Below, in pieces: positions 38,601 to 50,690 of a DNA stretch of 64,000 nucleotides. The DNA is from Apophysomyces variabilis (taxonomy: Eukaryota > Mucoromycota > Mucoromycetes > Mucorales > Mucoraceae). Position 1 is the stretch's first letter; every line of letters begins with the position of its first letter. The notes below the pieces were generated by a model. It did no database searches, was not told the origin of the DNA, and worked only from the letters and a program-made list of their open reading frames with translations. The position numbers were made by a program, and so were the translations under genes. The stretch covers positions 186,001 through 250,000 of the forward strand of contig MZZL01000402.1 of the NCBI GenBank assembly GCA_002749535.1. The letters run 5' to 3'.

Positions 38601-39507
38601 TTGGGGAAGGTTAGTGCGATAAAATGACGATGTGCTTCGCGATAAAACTGGTAGGCATGTTGATGGAGTGATTGAATTATATCCAAAGAGTTACCAACAG
38701 ATAGACTTTGATAGGCCGCTTGAAAGACAAGGGCAAAAACGCTCAGCAACAAGACATAAGAGGGTTCGGCCTCTGTCGGTTCAGCTTGTTGATCTTGTAG
38801 TACACAGAATAAATTCGGAAACCGATTGAGGGTCCTTAAGAGCGAGTTAATATCGATGAATACGCTATAGAGGCAATTGTAGGTCGCAAAAAGAGCCAGA
38901 ACTTCATTGGCTAGTTCGGAAACATGAGCGGTGGGTGAAGGAACATGTAGATATTGTCGAAAAAGCTTATGGAAGTTCGTCCATATCGAGTAAGGTTGTG
39001 CGGATAGATTGAAAAAATCAAACAAGAGGGGTGGCAATGACGTGCTTTGTAAATAACCTCGTAGGTTATTATTATTGTTGCTGCTGTTGCTGTTACTGTT
39101 CCTCTCATTCTTCTGTTGCTGTATTCGGACAGGTTCATATAGATCATTGGAAAAGCTTAAATGTCGTAAATCGCCAATCCGAAATTTGTTTTCTGGTATC
39201 CGTTTCCGGCTGTCTATTCCTTCTTCTTCATGACAACAGTCTGCAAGTTTCTTTTTGCATGCTGACCGACTACGTTTAACTGTCTCGTCGTATTCACAAT
39301 GGATACCATTTTGAGTACACCTATTACAGGGGCTTTCTATCGCAGTTTTTCCAAAAGCGTCAGCTTGGTCATTCGACATGATGTATGCTTACTGCCATCG
39401 CAACGCATCTTCTTTCCCCGACATGCATTGCATGCCTTTGTCACTTTGTGACGTTTGAGAGGGAAATCGTCAGTTGAACATGAATGCCACCTATACGTGC
39501 CAGCCAT
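35646..39507 (-). CDS. Large Zn(II)2Cys6 transcription factor
   Basis: Three exons, 39393-39507, 38162-39336 and 35646-38048, give 1230 aa. The zinc cluster is split by the first intron between Cys3 and Cys4: CNACRGKKMRC, then CNRC...C, spaced C-x2-C-x6-C-x5-C-x2-C-x6-C at residues 26-52. Without the first exon only half of the cluster would be visible, so the start at 39505-39507 (MAGTYRWHSC) is required. A middle homology-like helical region spans exon 2 and the start of exon 3 (for example YQFYREAHRHFIAL, TLRMGAAIAEQC, ILHGWNTWFSLHLW). The second half is mostly low-complexity Ser/Thr/Asn/Gln, ending in a Glu-rich segment (EAEVEQVEEEEDG) and a short conserved-looking C-terminus. Targets unknown. 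It is larger than most family members (600-1000 aa). Confidence 0.88.
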
Positions 39508-41320
39508 GAAAGATAAAAGCAGAAAGAGAAAAAGAAAGGAAATAAGAGGAAAGCAAGTATATGTATATGTGAGTGAGAAAAGGCTAAAAGAGAAAGTGAG
39601 AAAAGAAAGAAAGAGAAACTAGCTTAGTATATAGTAAGAAAAGAAATAAAAGGGTATCTTAAAGGTTATTTGTTTGTGTGGCTCACAAGAGGTCCCTTCT
39701 GACGCCTCATGGAAATCCCAGCTTGGTGAATGCATTGGCCCTCTCGTAATCCTTTTAATAGGGTCCTCTGTAATACTTAGTATGCTATTTAGTTTTGTCA
39801 TTTGCTTGTCGTACGTATTTTCTGTTTTCTAATTGTCGAGTAGTAATATGTAAACTTGACGTCCTATGTTTTGATTACTTTTTCCTTATTTTGTCTCACT
39901 GCACGTCGCATTTGGCCACATACAAAGAGCACTAAATCGACGAAATCATCAGGTAGATCTACATATAACAGGTCTGCAGCGCGTGTAGATAGAATGAGGA
40001 ATCTTTCTTCTCTCTTCTTTCTGGAGACATAAGTTCTGGTTTGAAGAACGGTTACTGTATCACAAGGCATGTTCCAGTTCGAGTTTTTTTCCCCTTCCGA
40101 TATATTCTGGGACTATCAACAACTCCTCCCTTTACTGTTAGTTTCCTTGGCCCCATAATTTTTTTTAGTTCTTCCGAGCGGAAGTGCATCCGATACTTGA
40201 CTTGCACAATTCCGGTAACTATGGAACTTAATGATGCTCTTATCATGTTATGTTCCTATCAAAAGAATGTTTATATGCTTAATATGAATTCGTTCTTTCC
40301 AACTTTCATGAAGCGGAACCAACAAAGGTGCAACCCGAGCCGACAGGCTGAATCATATGGTCGTACGCCTGTGTCACCTGGCAACGCTTTTCGACCTCAT
40401 GTAAATGAGAACAAAAGAAGGTAGACTCCGCTCATCGCTTTTCGTTAATAAGATTAAACGAAATGAATTAGATTTTAAGAAAGAAAGTAAAAGAGAAATA
40501 GTAACGAGACAAAATGTAGTGGAGCTCGTTTATCTTCTATTAGACAGCGCCTAGCTGATCGTTCCCACGCCTTGGTTCCCCCGTTTTAAAAGATGACATG
40601 AATCATTATCCCAAACGATTCAAATCTGTTTCACACTGATAAGTTACATCAAAGGCTTGTAAATTTAAGTTGCTCATATAGAAAAGCAGTAATGGAATGA
40701 ATAGCCAGGAACTTGAACATCATTGTACTCATAATGAAAATAAACAAGGATAAATCAGGAAAAGGGAGAACATTAAAACGCGGATGGCATTATCTCATTG
40801 TTTGCTTCTTAGTAATAATGAAAGTAGGCGGACTTTATAGGAAATGAGGAAGTGTGTAATTATAACATTAAAAAGAAATCACACTAAAGAAACCTGTCAG
40901 AAAACGAATTTTTCATGTCCAACCTACCAATCTTTCTTGATTACTGCAGCAGTAAAGAGATCAAATACCCTTTTTAGAAAGAAGTAATCTTTTTGAATGC
41001 AAGAACCACCTTGATGTCTTGCCCGGTTTGTTTCTCCTCTTCTTTTGTCGCCGCACGCATACGCCTATTACATCGATCGTATTCTCCTTAATAGGGGAAA
41101 ATGAGAAGGGGAAAATCGTGAGCATATGCAGCGTGCATAAACTTATTTATAGAAATTAAAGAAAAAAGACAGATAGTGCACTATGACTTGTTGACGAAAG
41201 CCGAGATTCAAAAAATGGATTGGATTCTGAAGTAAAATGAAAAATCGCTTGTGCGTTCTTAATTTCCGTGTAACCTAGGTTGTTTAGGCGGCGCACCATG
41301 GTAACTAAAGATGGATGGGC
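39508..41320. other. Spacer of 1.8 kb upstream of the large zinc-cluster gene
   Basis: Purine-rich leader-like sequence on the plus strand (39510-39640, pyrimidine-rich on the gene strand) marks the zinc-cluster promoter. Two overlapping minus-strand open stretches (39864-40070 and 40052-40246) have no recognised motif and are probably chance or decayed. No gene is supported. Confidence 0.5.
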
Positions 41321-41605
41321 TTATTTCTTTGCTTTGAACGCCGCCCCAAAACTTTCGAAAATGATGTGGGGAAGTTCATATTCAGGTTTTTGGAGATATC
41401 CTCTTACGGGGAGCAAATCCGGAAGTATAATGTAAAAGGAGGAAACTAAGATAGAAACCCAGACAATGATGAATAATAGAGTGGAGTAGAAAAGGAGAAC
41501 AACAATGGGAAAGTGGGTTAGGGGATCGACCGAACAGAAAAGGCAATGACAAGGATGATCAACGTACTCCGTTCCAGACAATGTCAGATGGGAAATGGAC
41601 TGCAT
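41321..41605 (-). CDS. Possible small membrane protein (or its last exon)
   Basis: An open stretch of 94 codons with two hydrophobic segments (FPIVVLLFYSTLLFIIV and ILVSSFYIILPDLLPV), a CLFC motif before them and a charged tail ending AAFKAKK. Upstream minus-strand sequence has no clear first exon; the frame is open further but crosses stops near 41640. It could be a genuine short gene divergent from the ankyrin gene, or chance. No family is recognised. Confidence 0.3.
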   Translation of the reverse strand: MQSISHLTLSGTEYVDHPCHCLFCSVDPLTHFPIVVLLFYSTLLFIIVWVSILVSSFYIILPDLLPVRGYLQKPEYELPHIIFESFGAAFKAKK

Positions 41606-41935
41606 GAAATTAGGATAGATCTTATTACCATTTGGAATCTAGTACGGATGAAAATGAATTGGCGGGCACAAGGCAGAATAGGTGAGGCAAGGAGGAGGTT
41701 GTGTTCCCTGAGACGGTCTATATTAGGTATACAATAGGGCGTTCAGAATCCCATATGAAATTAACCCTTGGGAAAAAAAAATAAAAAGTGCAAAAACCCA
41801 ATGGAAAAAAATAAGCTTTTTTTTCTTGGTTGTTGTCTTCTTTTTTTGTTGTTGTTCATCCTTTTTTCCATTTCTCCACCCCTGTATTACGTGTATTGCT
41901 TCAAAAACAATTCAAAAACTGTGTAAAAAAGAAAT
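41606..41935. other. Promoter region of the ankyrin gene
   Basis: About 330 nt, with a T/C-rich tract and poly-A/T runs (41770-41890) directly before the start at 41936. No firm gene; possible upstream exons of the minus-strand open stretch cannot be ruled out. Confidence 0.45.
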
Positions 41936-44061
41936 ATGCCACCTTCCTTTCCCCCTTCCCAATCATTACACATGGATGAACTCAGCCGAAGCTACAACCG
42001 CATGAATCTCCACGAAATACTGAAAGAGGAACGACCTATTAGTCCGCGCGACTGTCTGATAGAACTCATTCACCAAGTGGAAGAGCCAAATCTGCGTCAA
42101 GCCATGACAATTGAAATGAAACGAGTGATAGCCGATCATGAACGTTTGGTAACCATGTTACAGCAACGCAGCGAAACCATAGAACAGGAAAACGAACAAC
42201 TCAAATCATCCATTTCAGAACACCAACGACGATATGAAAAAGCAGTGCGTGAGATGCAGTTCTTCAAAAAGAAATATGATCGAGCCATGGAAGGCAAACA
42301 ACAGCAAGAATACCCAGATCTATCCAAACCAAACACACCTACCACGGCAACAACTCCCCCAGCATCCTATCTTCCTCCCGAAAGCAATCCTCAGATCGCA
42401 GCCATCCCTATGGTGGAAAATGGCTATTCCTACGAAACCTACGAATTTGTGAAGCAGAAATCGTTACCGCCTCCATCCAGATCGTCCTACTGGTCTACAT
42501 CAGATCAACATCATTCTCATCATCATCAACGCCAAAGCTCTGGTGCTCATAGTGTGTACAGTGTATCCACAGCGGATACTCAGAGCGTCTGTTCCCAACG
42601 ATTAATGGAATCCGGCTTTGAAAAGAAATCTTGGCATTTTCTACGAAGGGATCCATCGATGGCCTCATCTTATTCTACACCTTCTACTACCTCCACTCCT
42701 TCTATGGTTTCATCAGGCAGTTCTGTCCATTCCGTCCCAATGACTCCTGTACGATCGACAACAGCCACTAACGGATATACTGGATCTTCTTTGATCCAAC
42801 AACGCCGCACAGATCCATTGATCTTCGGCGGTTCTGATGGTCTCTGGGAAACCATCTCTAAAAGTAAAGGGAGCGACGTGACGGTAGAAAAAATCATCAG
42901 GTAAGAAGGAAAACAGAAAGACACAGAAAAGAGCATCACATACTCCTTTCTTCATTTGGCCCCCTGGTTCTTTCGTTCATTATTGTGTTGTTTTCTAACG
43001 ATCGAAACCTTTTCTGCCTATAGTAATTTTCTTCGAAGAGGAGGATCACCGAATACTGCTAAACAATCTTCCTCAGCTCAAGCCGTCAAATATGGTTACG
43101 GTATGATTCATGCCTTAATTGTAACCAAGGCTCCTGGATCGTTAGATTTACTCCTTCAACAAGGAGCTAATCCAAATGCAATGACCTTAAGTCAGGTTGA
43201 AGAAGACAAGGTAAGCAAGAATTGGATGTTTTCTGGGGTTGGGGGACGGGATGGTGAAAAGCAAACCGGAAGAGTAGCTTTTTTGTTTTCAATAAGCCTG
43301 TTTTCTAAATGATTTTCTATTGCAATTTAGGTATCACCTTGTTATTTGGCAGCCAGTGTTGGATGGCTCCCTGGATTAACCAAGCTAGTACAAGCGGGTG
43401 GAGATCTGGTATCAGCCCGTGGAGAGGGATCCAAAAACAAGACTTGTCTTCATGTTGCTGCGGAGCATTGTCATGCTGCTGTGGTAGAATACATTGTGGG
43501 TGTGACACAGGGTGCCATTAACCTAGCGCTGGATAGCCAGGGTAAGAAAAAGACTCCTCCTATGTCTCCCCTTCTCCCCCCACATTCCCCTTGCTTTTTC
43601 TCCTTCATTTTTTGTTGTTCTTGACACGACAATAATCTCTAATGAGTCCTCATTTATTTTACTTTGCAGGTGCCACCGTGCTGCATTATGCCTGCGCGTC
43701 CGGTCACACTGATCTTGTCTCCTTCCTTGTCCGGTCATGTCAAATTCCGGTGAATCAGTCCGATAGTCGACAGGAGATGCCATTACATTGGGCAGCACGA
43801 CACGGACGATTGGAGGTTGTGACGTTGTTGATTGAACGTTTTGGTTGTGATGTCAATTCCTATGTCCCCCGTAAGGTGGGCACGCCACTTGACTTTGCCA
43901 AGGCCGGATCCCATAAACGTCTGGTGGATTACCTTAAGGGTGTGGGGGCTCTTTCTGCGAAAAAGATGGACAAACGACGAGAAGAAGATTTGGCTAAACA
44001 AGTTCCAGGTCATCTAGAATCCACCCTTTCAAAAAACGGATTCTTCTTTGACGACTTTTGA
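41936..44061 (+). CDS. Coiled-coil and ankyrin-repeat protein
   Basis: Four exons, 41936-42900, 43024-43210, 43331-43541 and 43670-44061, give 584 aa. Residues about 55-120 form a coiled coil (LVTMLQQRSETIEQENEQLK, then Lys/Arg-rich). A Ser/Pro/His/Thr-rich region of about 200 residues follows. The C-terminal third carries ankyrin repeats: HALIVTKAPGSLDLLLQQGANPNA, CYLAASVGWLPGLTKLVQAG, CLHVAAEHCHAAVVEYIV, VLHYACASGHTDLVSFLV, PLHWAARHGRLEVVTLLIERFGC and PLDFAKAGSHKRLVDYL, about six units. The protein is likely a cytosolic scaffold; ankyrin repeats bind partner proteins. No enzyme domain and no membrane segment are visible. Specific orthology is not recognised. Confidence 0.85.
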
Positions 44062-45128
44062 CGAAAACAATCGACAATCTCGATGCCTCCCCTCCTCACT
44101 CCCTGCTCTGTCTCTTGCACACCGCCTCATTGTTATTTCCCGTTTTTGATAAAAGAAAAAGAGGACGATCCGTTCAAAATAAGTTATTTCATCTTCTTTT
44201 TCTCTCCTCCGTTCATTTACGTGACGGATCCTATCTTTTTGATTTTTTTACCAACTTGTTTTTCTCTTCGTTTTTACTTTAAGCATCTGTAAATAAAAAA
44301 AAGAAAAAAGCTGCTATTTTGTATCATGCACGTGAATTAGGAAGGAACCCCCGAAACAGCAAGCGATTCATCTATCTCATACATACAGACATATCTACAA
44401 ACACTGACGCTAAAAGACACAGATGGCAGAGACAAAAAAGCTGGATTGTGTATAGAGAGACAGAGACAGCGAAAGGGGAGAGCAAGTGCAAGAGGAGGCG
44501 AGCAAAGTAAGGAGACTTGTAAAAAGGAATTGGAATTGACAGACATAAGAGACAGATCATTACATACACACACACGTCCATTCAGGTGGCAACGTACATG
44601 GGATGCACTTTCCAGGAAAGGTAGGAAACAGCCATAACCTAAAAAAGGGCTATATCCACCCGTTCACCTTATATGGTGGGATAAGGTTGGTTGCTTAGTT
44701 ATTTTTCTCACTCAAAAAGTGTTGCTTTGGTTTCCTTTTATTTTCCCATTTTGCTCTCTTTACTTGTTTGGTCGGGGTAAGATAACAACTGACAACTCGT
44801 TCCAACACACCTCATCCCCATCTATAACACCCTCAACACCCATTCTTTTCTCTTCCTCTTCCTCTTCCTCTCTCTTTCTCGCTCTCTCAGTCACTCTCTC
44901 CTTATACTATCCTCTTCTTCCTCTACCTCTTCCTCTTGCTTTTCCTCTTCTCCTGCTCCTCTTCCCCTTCCTCTCCACCCACGCCCAACCCCCACCGTTT
45001 CCCCTAACAGCCTCTTTTTTTTTCTTGTGTATATTCTCTTTTATATCGCTTTATCAACCCTTTTTTCTGTGCCTTTCCTTCGGTCCCACACAACAAATTT
45101 TCTTATTTCCAAAATTTTGATATAACAG
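44062..45128 (+). other. Intergenic region and CT-rich leader of the kinase gene
   Basis: About 1 kb with no gene. The first half is AT-rich then purine-rich (44440-44540). From 44830 to 45010 the plus strand is an extreme C/T tract with almost no purines, typical of highly biased fungal promoter or leader sequence. The stretch just before the start (CCAAAATTTTGATATAACAG) could end with a leader intron acceptor. Confidence 0.5.
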
Positions 45129-48010
45129 ATGCCTCTCCATGGCGTTGCCGATCATCTTCGAACAAAATGGCGACGACGTTCTTCCAGGACAACGACATCC
45201 GGAACAGTCATAAAACCTGAAGATGGAAGACGAAGTCATAATAACAACAGTAGTAACCACCATAACCACCTACGCGCCAAATCAAAGGCATCGACTGAAG
45301 GAGAGTCAGGGGCAAAATCGGCAAAAGAGAGAAAATCTTCCTCCTCGCCACCAAAAGATTATCCACCCAGTCCAGATACCCTATTAAATGGTATAGGTGA
45401 TTACGTGTTCCTGAACCAACTGGGTCATGGTAAATTCAGCAAAGTCATGTTGGCTCAGCATTACCTGACAGGAGAGAAATTTGCCATCAAGGTAGATATT
45501 ATTGTTATTATTGTTATTATTGTTGTTATTGACAGAAGGATGAAATCTTTTGTTTTCTTACTGTTGATTTAGATAATTGACAAGCGTATCCATGATTATC
45601 GGGTCATGTCCAGATTAGTTCGAGAAATTACATTAATGGAAGTCATTGATCATCCAAATATCGTGCATCTGTATGAAACATATGAGACAGCTGACTCCCT
45701 TTACCTCGTGATGGAATACGTACCAGGTGTGAATTTGGAAGAACATCTTCAACGTCGTGGGGGTGCTCTTTCAGAAAATGAGGCACGGATGATCTTTCGA
45801 CAAATGGTCGCCGCCGTGGATTACTGTCATAGTCGATGGGTCGTCCATCGTGATCTCAAGGTAAAACCTAATTTATTTCATCATTGATTGTTGTTTCAAC
45901 TCACTCGTGATATGCGATCTTGGTTAGGCTCCCAATGTCCTGCTCACACCCGATGGAAATGTGAGATTAATAGATCTGGGTTTAGGTAATCGTTTTGGAT
46001 TACAACGATTGAAAACAATCTGTGGTAAGTCATTCTCTCCTTATTATTATAATTTATATTATACAGTTCCATCTTTCTCCCATTCCCTTCTCGTATCACG
46101 TTTCTCATTTTCTTTTTTGATGAATGTTTCTGGTCTGTGCTCATCCAAGTTGTTTTCTATTTTTTTAAGGTTCCATGTTGTATTATAGTCCCGAAATTAT
46201 TAGTGGCCAGAAATACATTGGCCCAGAAGTCGATTGCTGGTGTCTTGGTGTCTCTCTCTTCCGCATGACCGCTGGTTTTGAGCCTTTCGCACATGCTCAC
46301 AGTACGTTGTCATTATTCTTATTTTCTCTTTTACCACGATAGAAACAGCAAGAAGAACTGTTGATATGGAACTAGAAGCTCACCCTTCTTTCTTTTTTTC
46401 CTTTTCTTTCTGTAGCGGTTGGCGAATTAAGAAAAGATGTTATCAGTGGTAACTATCCTATGCCTGTCCATCTTAGTGATGGACTTCAACGAACCATCCG
46501 AAAATGTCTGGCCGTGGATCGGAGGAAACGGATGGCATTGCAAGTGGCACTGAAGGATGATCCATGGCTGAATAACTACGGTCAATTGGAAGATCTATTT
46601 GCATCGAAGAATTGTCAGGAGGATCATGGATCAAGTGAAGTGGATGAAGTTGTACGAATGAAAGCCGAACGAGAGAGAGCAAAACGACAACATCTAAAGG
46701 ATTTAGAGGAAGAAAAGCGGACAGGTTACCACGTGAAGAGGACGATCATCTACCATCCAATCAATCAATCCATCTATTTCACTAGCAGTACCCCTCACAC
46801 CTCGAAAATGGAAGTAAATTTCCGATCGCGCGAAGCTCTACGTGCATCACTGTTTCAGGAAATCCAGACAATCCTGCATCAAGTAGGGTTGGAACCTATC
46901 CATAATGCGCGCCTTTCTGATATGAAGTCCCCTTTTCATTATCTACTTCATAAACTCAAACGTCCCAATTCGCAGACGCATCTGAAAAAGACGCCATCGA
47001 CCCTTAGCCTCTCTCAGTTGTATCAACGAGTCACGAGCGATCAAATCAATTACTACAGTATTCAGGCTAACGTGCGCGGACTCTCCTCTACGACCGCTGT
47101 CGATTCGGGAAGATCTTCTTTTTCCTCTTTCTCCATGAACAATAGCTATCCTTATTCTCTCCGTCATGGCACGTTCAATCAACAAGCCATGCAAAGAGAT
47201 GAATATGAATTGATTTTGCTTGTCCGTTCTGCGTGTGAATTACTAGGTGTGACCTATCAACATGACACTAAGATGCGCCTGACGTGCATGATGACCCTCC
47301 GTCAAGGCACCATGGATAAAAATCGTGGTTCCTGGTTTTACTCTCTTGTGCCACGCGACGGGCAGCATGACGGAGCGATCTCCACGCCAACGCTGTTACA
47401 GAAACCGCCAAGGAGTTCCTCCAATGATTTTGGTCAGGATAGCAACAACCACGGTCGGCGAAGCAGCAGTTTTATGGATAAAATTAGTAACAGCAGCCAA
47501 ACCAAAGGAGGTGGTAGTCGTTGGAGTCGTCAATTCAAGCGTCTATCCATGCCGTTGCATCAATGGTCGAATTCTATCCATTTCAATTCTTCTTCTGCTG
47601 CGATCAGTAATCCGGGGAGCATGACGATTGGCCAAGGCAGCTTCGCACGTACTACCAGTCAACAGCAGTTGGCGCAACGATCCGCCACAACGACTGGTGG
47701 TGGCGCTGCTCCTCCTGCTCTTCTGTCCGCAGAAGATCAAACTGGATCGGACGAAAAGATGGCTCAGAAGGATGGCACAGTGATTTTCACAATTGAAGCC
47801 TTTTCCGTTCCGCGAAAAGTTAAAGATGAAAATCGGACAACAACCGTACCGACCCATCGTATGGTAGGCATTCGGTTTTCCAAGGTCAAAGGATCCTCCA
47901 AAGTGTTCAAGTTAGCTAGTGGATGGATCAGTGGTGTGCTTGCCACCAACGTTCATGACCCAATGTATAATGAATCTTTGAATACCACCGACATGGATAC
48001 CTCTGCATGA
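45129..48010 (+). CDS. Serine/threonine protein kinase, CAMK-like family
   Basis: Five exons, 45129-45491, 45573-45860, 45928-46024, 46170-46301 and 46416-48010, give 824 aa. The kinase domain spans about residues 90-345: Gly-rich loop LGHGKFSKV, ATP lysine in FAIK (Lys121), catalytic loop HRDLKAPN (Asp215), metal motif DLG instead of DFG (Asp233), activation segment ending CGSMLYYSPEI, and the helix-F motif DCWCLGVSLF. The overall pattern, including CGS before the APE-equivalent and the DPW of the last helix, fits CAMK-like kinases (AMPK/MARK/Kin4-type). The long C-terminal half is Ser/Arg-rich; its last 90 residues (TVIFTIEAFSVPRKV, VGIRFSKVKGSSKVFKLASGWI) resemble a KA1-type membrane/regulatory domain. 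All essential residues are present, so it should be active. Confidence 0.87.
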
Positions 48011-48442
48011 AATTCCCCTAAAACACCCAAACGCACAAAACAGAAACACAAACACTCGCACACACACGCACACGCACATACCTTTCTTGTTCTTTCCCTC
48101 ACATCATCCGTCATGTAATTCATCTTGTTCTTTTTTCTTCTTCGCAATTGTTCATGTATACCTTTTGCTGTTGGATCACCCTTTTTTCCCCTTTCGGATC
48201 AAAAAAAAAATCAAACCAAAACAAAAAAAAAAAAAAAAAAAAAAAGTAGCTTGTTAANATCTTGTTCTTTTTTCTTCTTCGCAATTGTTCATGTATACCT
48301 TTTGCTGTTGGATCACCCTTTTTTCCCCTTTCGGATCAAAAAAAAAATCAAACCAAAACAAAAAAAAAAAAAAAAGAAAACGTAGCTTGTTCATGTATTG
48401 CAACTGGAGTGGTAAACAAAAACCAAAAATAATACTCGCATT
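48011..48442. other. Convergent 3' spacer with a misassembled duplication
   Basis: Between the kinase stop and the stop of the minus-strand small protein. It includes a CA-rich start, then two nearly identical segments of about 130 nt separated by one N (see repeat entry). No gene was seen. Confidence 0.7.
48122..48391 (+). repeat. Tandem duplicated 130-nt segment around a single N
   Basis: 48122-48255 and 48259-48391 are almost identical, beginning ATCTTGTTC and ending GTAGCTTGTT; they differ mainly in the length of an A run. A lone N at 48258 lies between them. The pattern fits two contig ends that overlap but were joined with an N, so the duplication is probably an assembly artefact. Confidence 0.9.
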
Positions 48443-49084
48443 TCATGAATCTGTCTTTCCATCTTCTACGAAACCATCGTCTGTTGTTTGGGTTTGCATT
48501 TGCGTTCTTAATCGATCGTTTTCTTGAATCATGGCTAATAACTGCGAATCGCCAGGTAATGATTCTCGCAGTTTTCGCATGCCATTGTCCATTCCAAGCG
48601 CTCCTCCTAACGTAAGGCCTGTGAATGTCCCCACTATCGTACCAACATGGTTGGTTTATTAGACAGGAGAAACATGCAACAAAAGAAATGTTTCTATTTT
48701 ATGTCACACTTACAGATGGTCAAGATACCATTGCGTTTATTTCCCGGTCGTCGTGATCTTGCTATGAGTGAAAAAAAGTTATAATCGCAGTAAAAAGAAA
48801 GGTAACTTTTCAAAGATAAGAAAAGAAAGAAAAGTTACCTACCCCAGAGCCTAGCTGACATACCCAATGCAGCAGCACCTACTGTCGCCTAATTATTTTG
48901 TTATGGTTACTTTTGTTCGATGGTATCTTCATTGATGGGGTTCATGACGCGTCCCTCATGTTCAATGACAACGTATCATTACCATGGTGATAAAGTTGAA
49001 CATGGCTGACTTAATAACAGCTCGTTCCTCTGTTGTTGGCTGATAGGTAGCTAATCGTTCTTTAATAGCATCCTTCGATGACAT
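48443..49084 (-). CDS. Small conserved-looking membrane protein of unknown function
   Basis: Four exons, 48983-49084, 48843-48888, 48714-48761 and 48443-48633, give 128 aa. The N-terminus MSSKDAIKERLATYQPT is charged. A first hydrophobic stretch spans the exon 1/2 junction (FNFITMATVGAAALGMS), followed by a basic loop (RSRRPGNKRNG). A second Gly-rich hydrophobic stretch starts exon 3/4 (ILTILGTFTGLTLGGALG). The tail contains LRESLPGDSQLLAMIQENDRL, likely helical. Two Gly-rich membrane segments around a basic loop suggest a small mitochondrial or ER membrane protein, but I cannot assign a family. Four short exons in consistent phase support a real gene. Confidence 0.7.
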
Positions 49085-49478
49085 GGCGAACGTCTCTATA
49101 CAATGTTGGAAAGGACAACAAAATAAAATAGGCGAGCGGGGCCACAGAAAAGAAAAAAGGATGGAAGAGCATAGACAGTCCGAAGCCATTCTGCATATCT
49201 CTTTTCTTCGTTTTCATACTATGGCAAAAAGAGAGGGTTCATGCGAGTTGAGCGATTCCAACTTTTTAGCTCTGTGACATGGAGGGGAACCCTTTTCCCT
49301 AGTTTGGGTTCATGTTTTTCTTTCGTTCAATTTTTCCTTTCTATCCATCGTTTTTGATGTTAAAGAACAATGAAGCAAGCGATAGAACAGAATATGATAC
49401 AATATAAAAGGAAAGAAAAAAGGGTGTGGAGCCAAAAATCATAGTTTACCCTCGCATCTCTTTTTTTTTCTTTTATTC
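49085..49478. other. Divergent promoter region
   Basis: About 390 nt between the minus-strand small membrane protein and the TMEM198-like gene. A pyrimidine tract (49455-49475) sits right before the plus-strand start. No gene was seen. Confidence 0.5.
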
Positions 49479-50605
49479 ATGCTGTATTCTCGGTATTGGA
49501 TGTTTTTCTTGCTATGTGCGGTGTATGGTTTATGTCTAGTGCAGACACTATCTACTTGGGATTTAGCCAAACCGTCTTTTCCAACAACAGCAACTACACT
49601 ACAATTACGACACTTGATGGTAGAAGATTGGCATCGTCCAAGTACACCTGGTCATAGTGAATCCAATAATGGAACGAGACCTGACCCAGTGCCTTGTGCC
49701 GGTGAGATGAAAAATGCCCGGTCTTGTTTATTTTACAAACACCCTTTCCTTTTTTCTTGCTCTCCCTTGAGATCGAGATCCCTATCGTTCCGGTATCCAA
49801 CCGCATCTTATTGTGCTAGCTACCGTGTTGATGTGCCTGGGCCTCTTTCTGGCGTTACAGGGATTTGCCTTTTTTAGGTTTACGCTGGCCATCGTAGGGT
49901 TTATTCTAGGCAGTAAGAACACATAGAGAAAGGCAACTTTCTTTGAAAACCAGGTTCCCGTTGGCTTTGTTTCCTTATTCCTTTTTCTAGTGATCATTAG
50001 CTGGGTGCTTCTGACGGCAGCAGAACCTAGGACATGTTATCCCTCTTCAAGCATTGTCTATGTCTGTACTTGCTTTGCTGTAGGTCTCCTTGTGGCGGGT
50101 ATTGCCACGGTGTGTTGGCGATGTACCATGCACCTTTTGGGAAGTAGGTGTATACTATATTCTTTTTTTCTTGGTTTGATTTCCTTATCAATGATGGATG
50201 GGTTAAGGTCTAGTTGGGTTCGTCTTATGCATTTATATCTACTGCTGGAGAGAAGATTATATCCTATTGAATGTCTATGCTCGGATGTTTACCAGTCTTG
50301 GATTTGCTGTGGCGGGCTATGCATTGATGCGAATGTGTGAACATATCACTGCTATTTTCTCGACGTCTTTCCTGGGCGCTTATGTCTTTATATTTGGTTT
50401 GGATCTGTTGGTCAACACGGGTATGGTGAACGGGCCACGGGCGCTATTGGATGCCAATCCTCACTTTATTCCTATTCCCTATGAACTTACTCATAAGGTC
50501 TATGCTATGCTAAGCGCTGTTTTAGCCATGTGGCTGGTAGCTATGATATTTCAGAAAGTGTACAACCATGGTCATCGCTTTGGTTTTGAGCTGGTGAAAG
50601 CGTGA
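49479..50605 (+). CDS. TMEM198/DUF4203-like multi-pass membrane protein
   Basis: Four exons, 49479-49701, 49772-49912, 49991-50143 and 50214-50605, give 302 aa. A signal peptide or first TM segment opens the protein (MFFLLCAVYGLCLVQTL), followed by a short luminal region. At least seven more hydrophobic segments are seen, for example LIVLATVLMCLGLFLALQGF, RFTLAIVGFILG, VYVCTCFAVGLLVAGIATV, GFVLCIYIY, SLGFAVAGYALM, AYVFIFGLDLLVN and VLAMWLVAMIF. Gly/Phe-rich paired helices of the type GFxLGxxI are the hallmark of the DUF4203 family, to which human TMEM198 belongs. The biochemical role is not settled. Exon joints were chosen by phase, and all four helices crossing junctions stay hydrophobic. 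Confidence 0.8.
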
Positions 50606-50690
50606 CAGCGCCACAGTAGCAATAAACAGAAAAACTCAACCATTCTTCGCTCTCTATTCCAATCTTTTGCATTGTATATAGTTTTCCAAT

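Noticed and set aside
40041..40424. 127-codon plus-strand open frame in the zinc-cluster upstream region
   Set aside because: No convincing start codon context, no motif, and competing open frames on the other strand; treated as chance.
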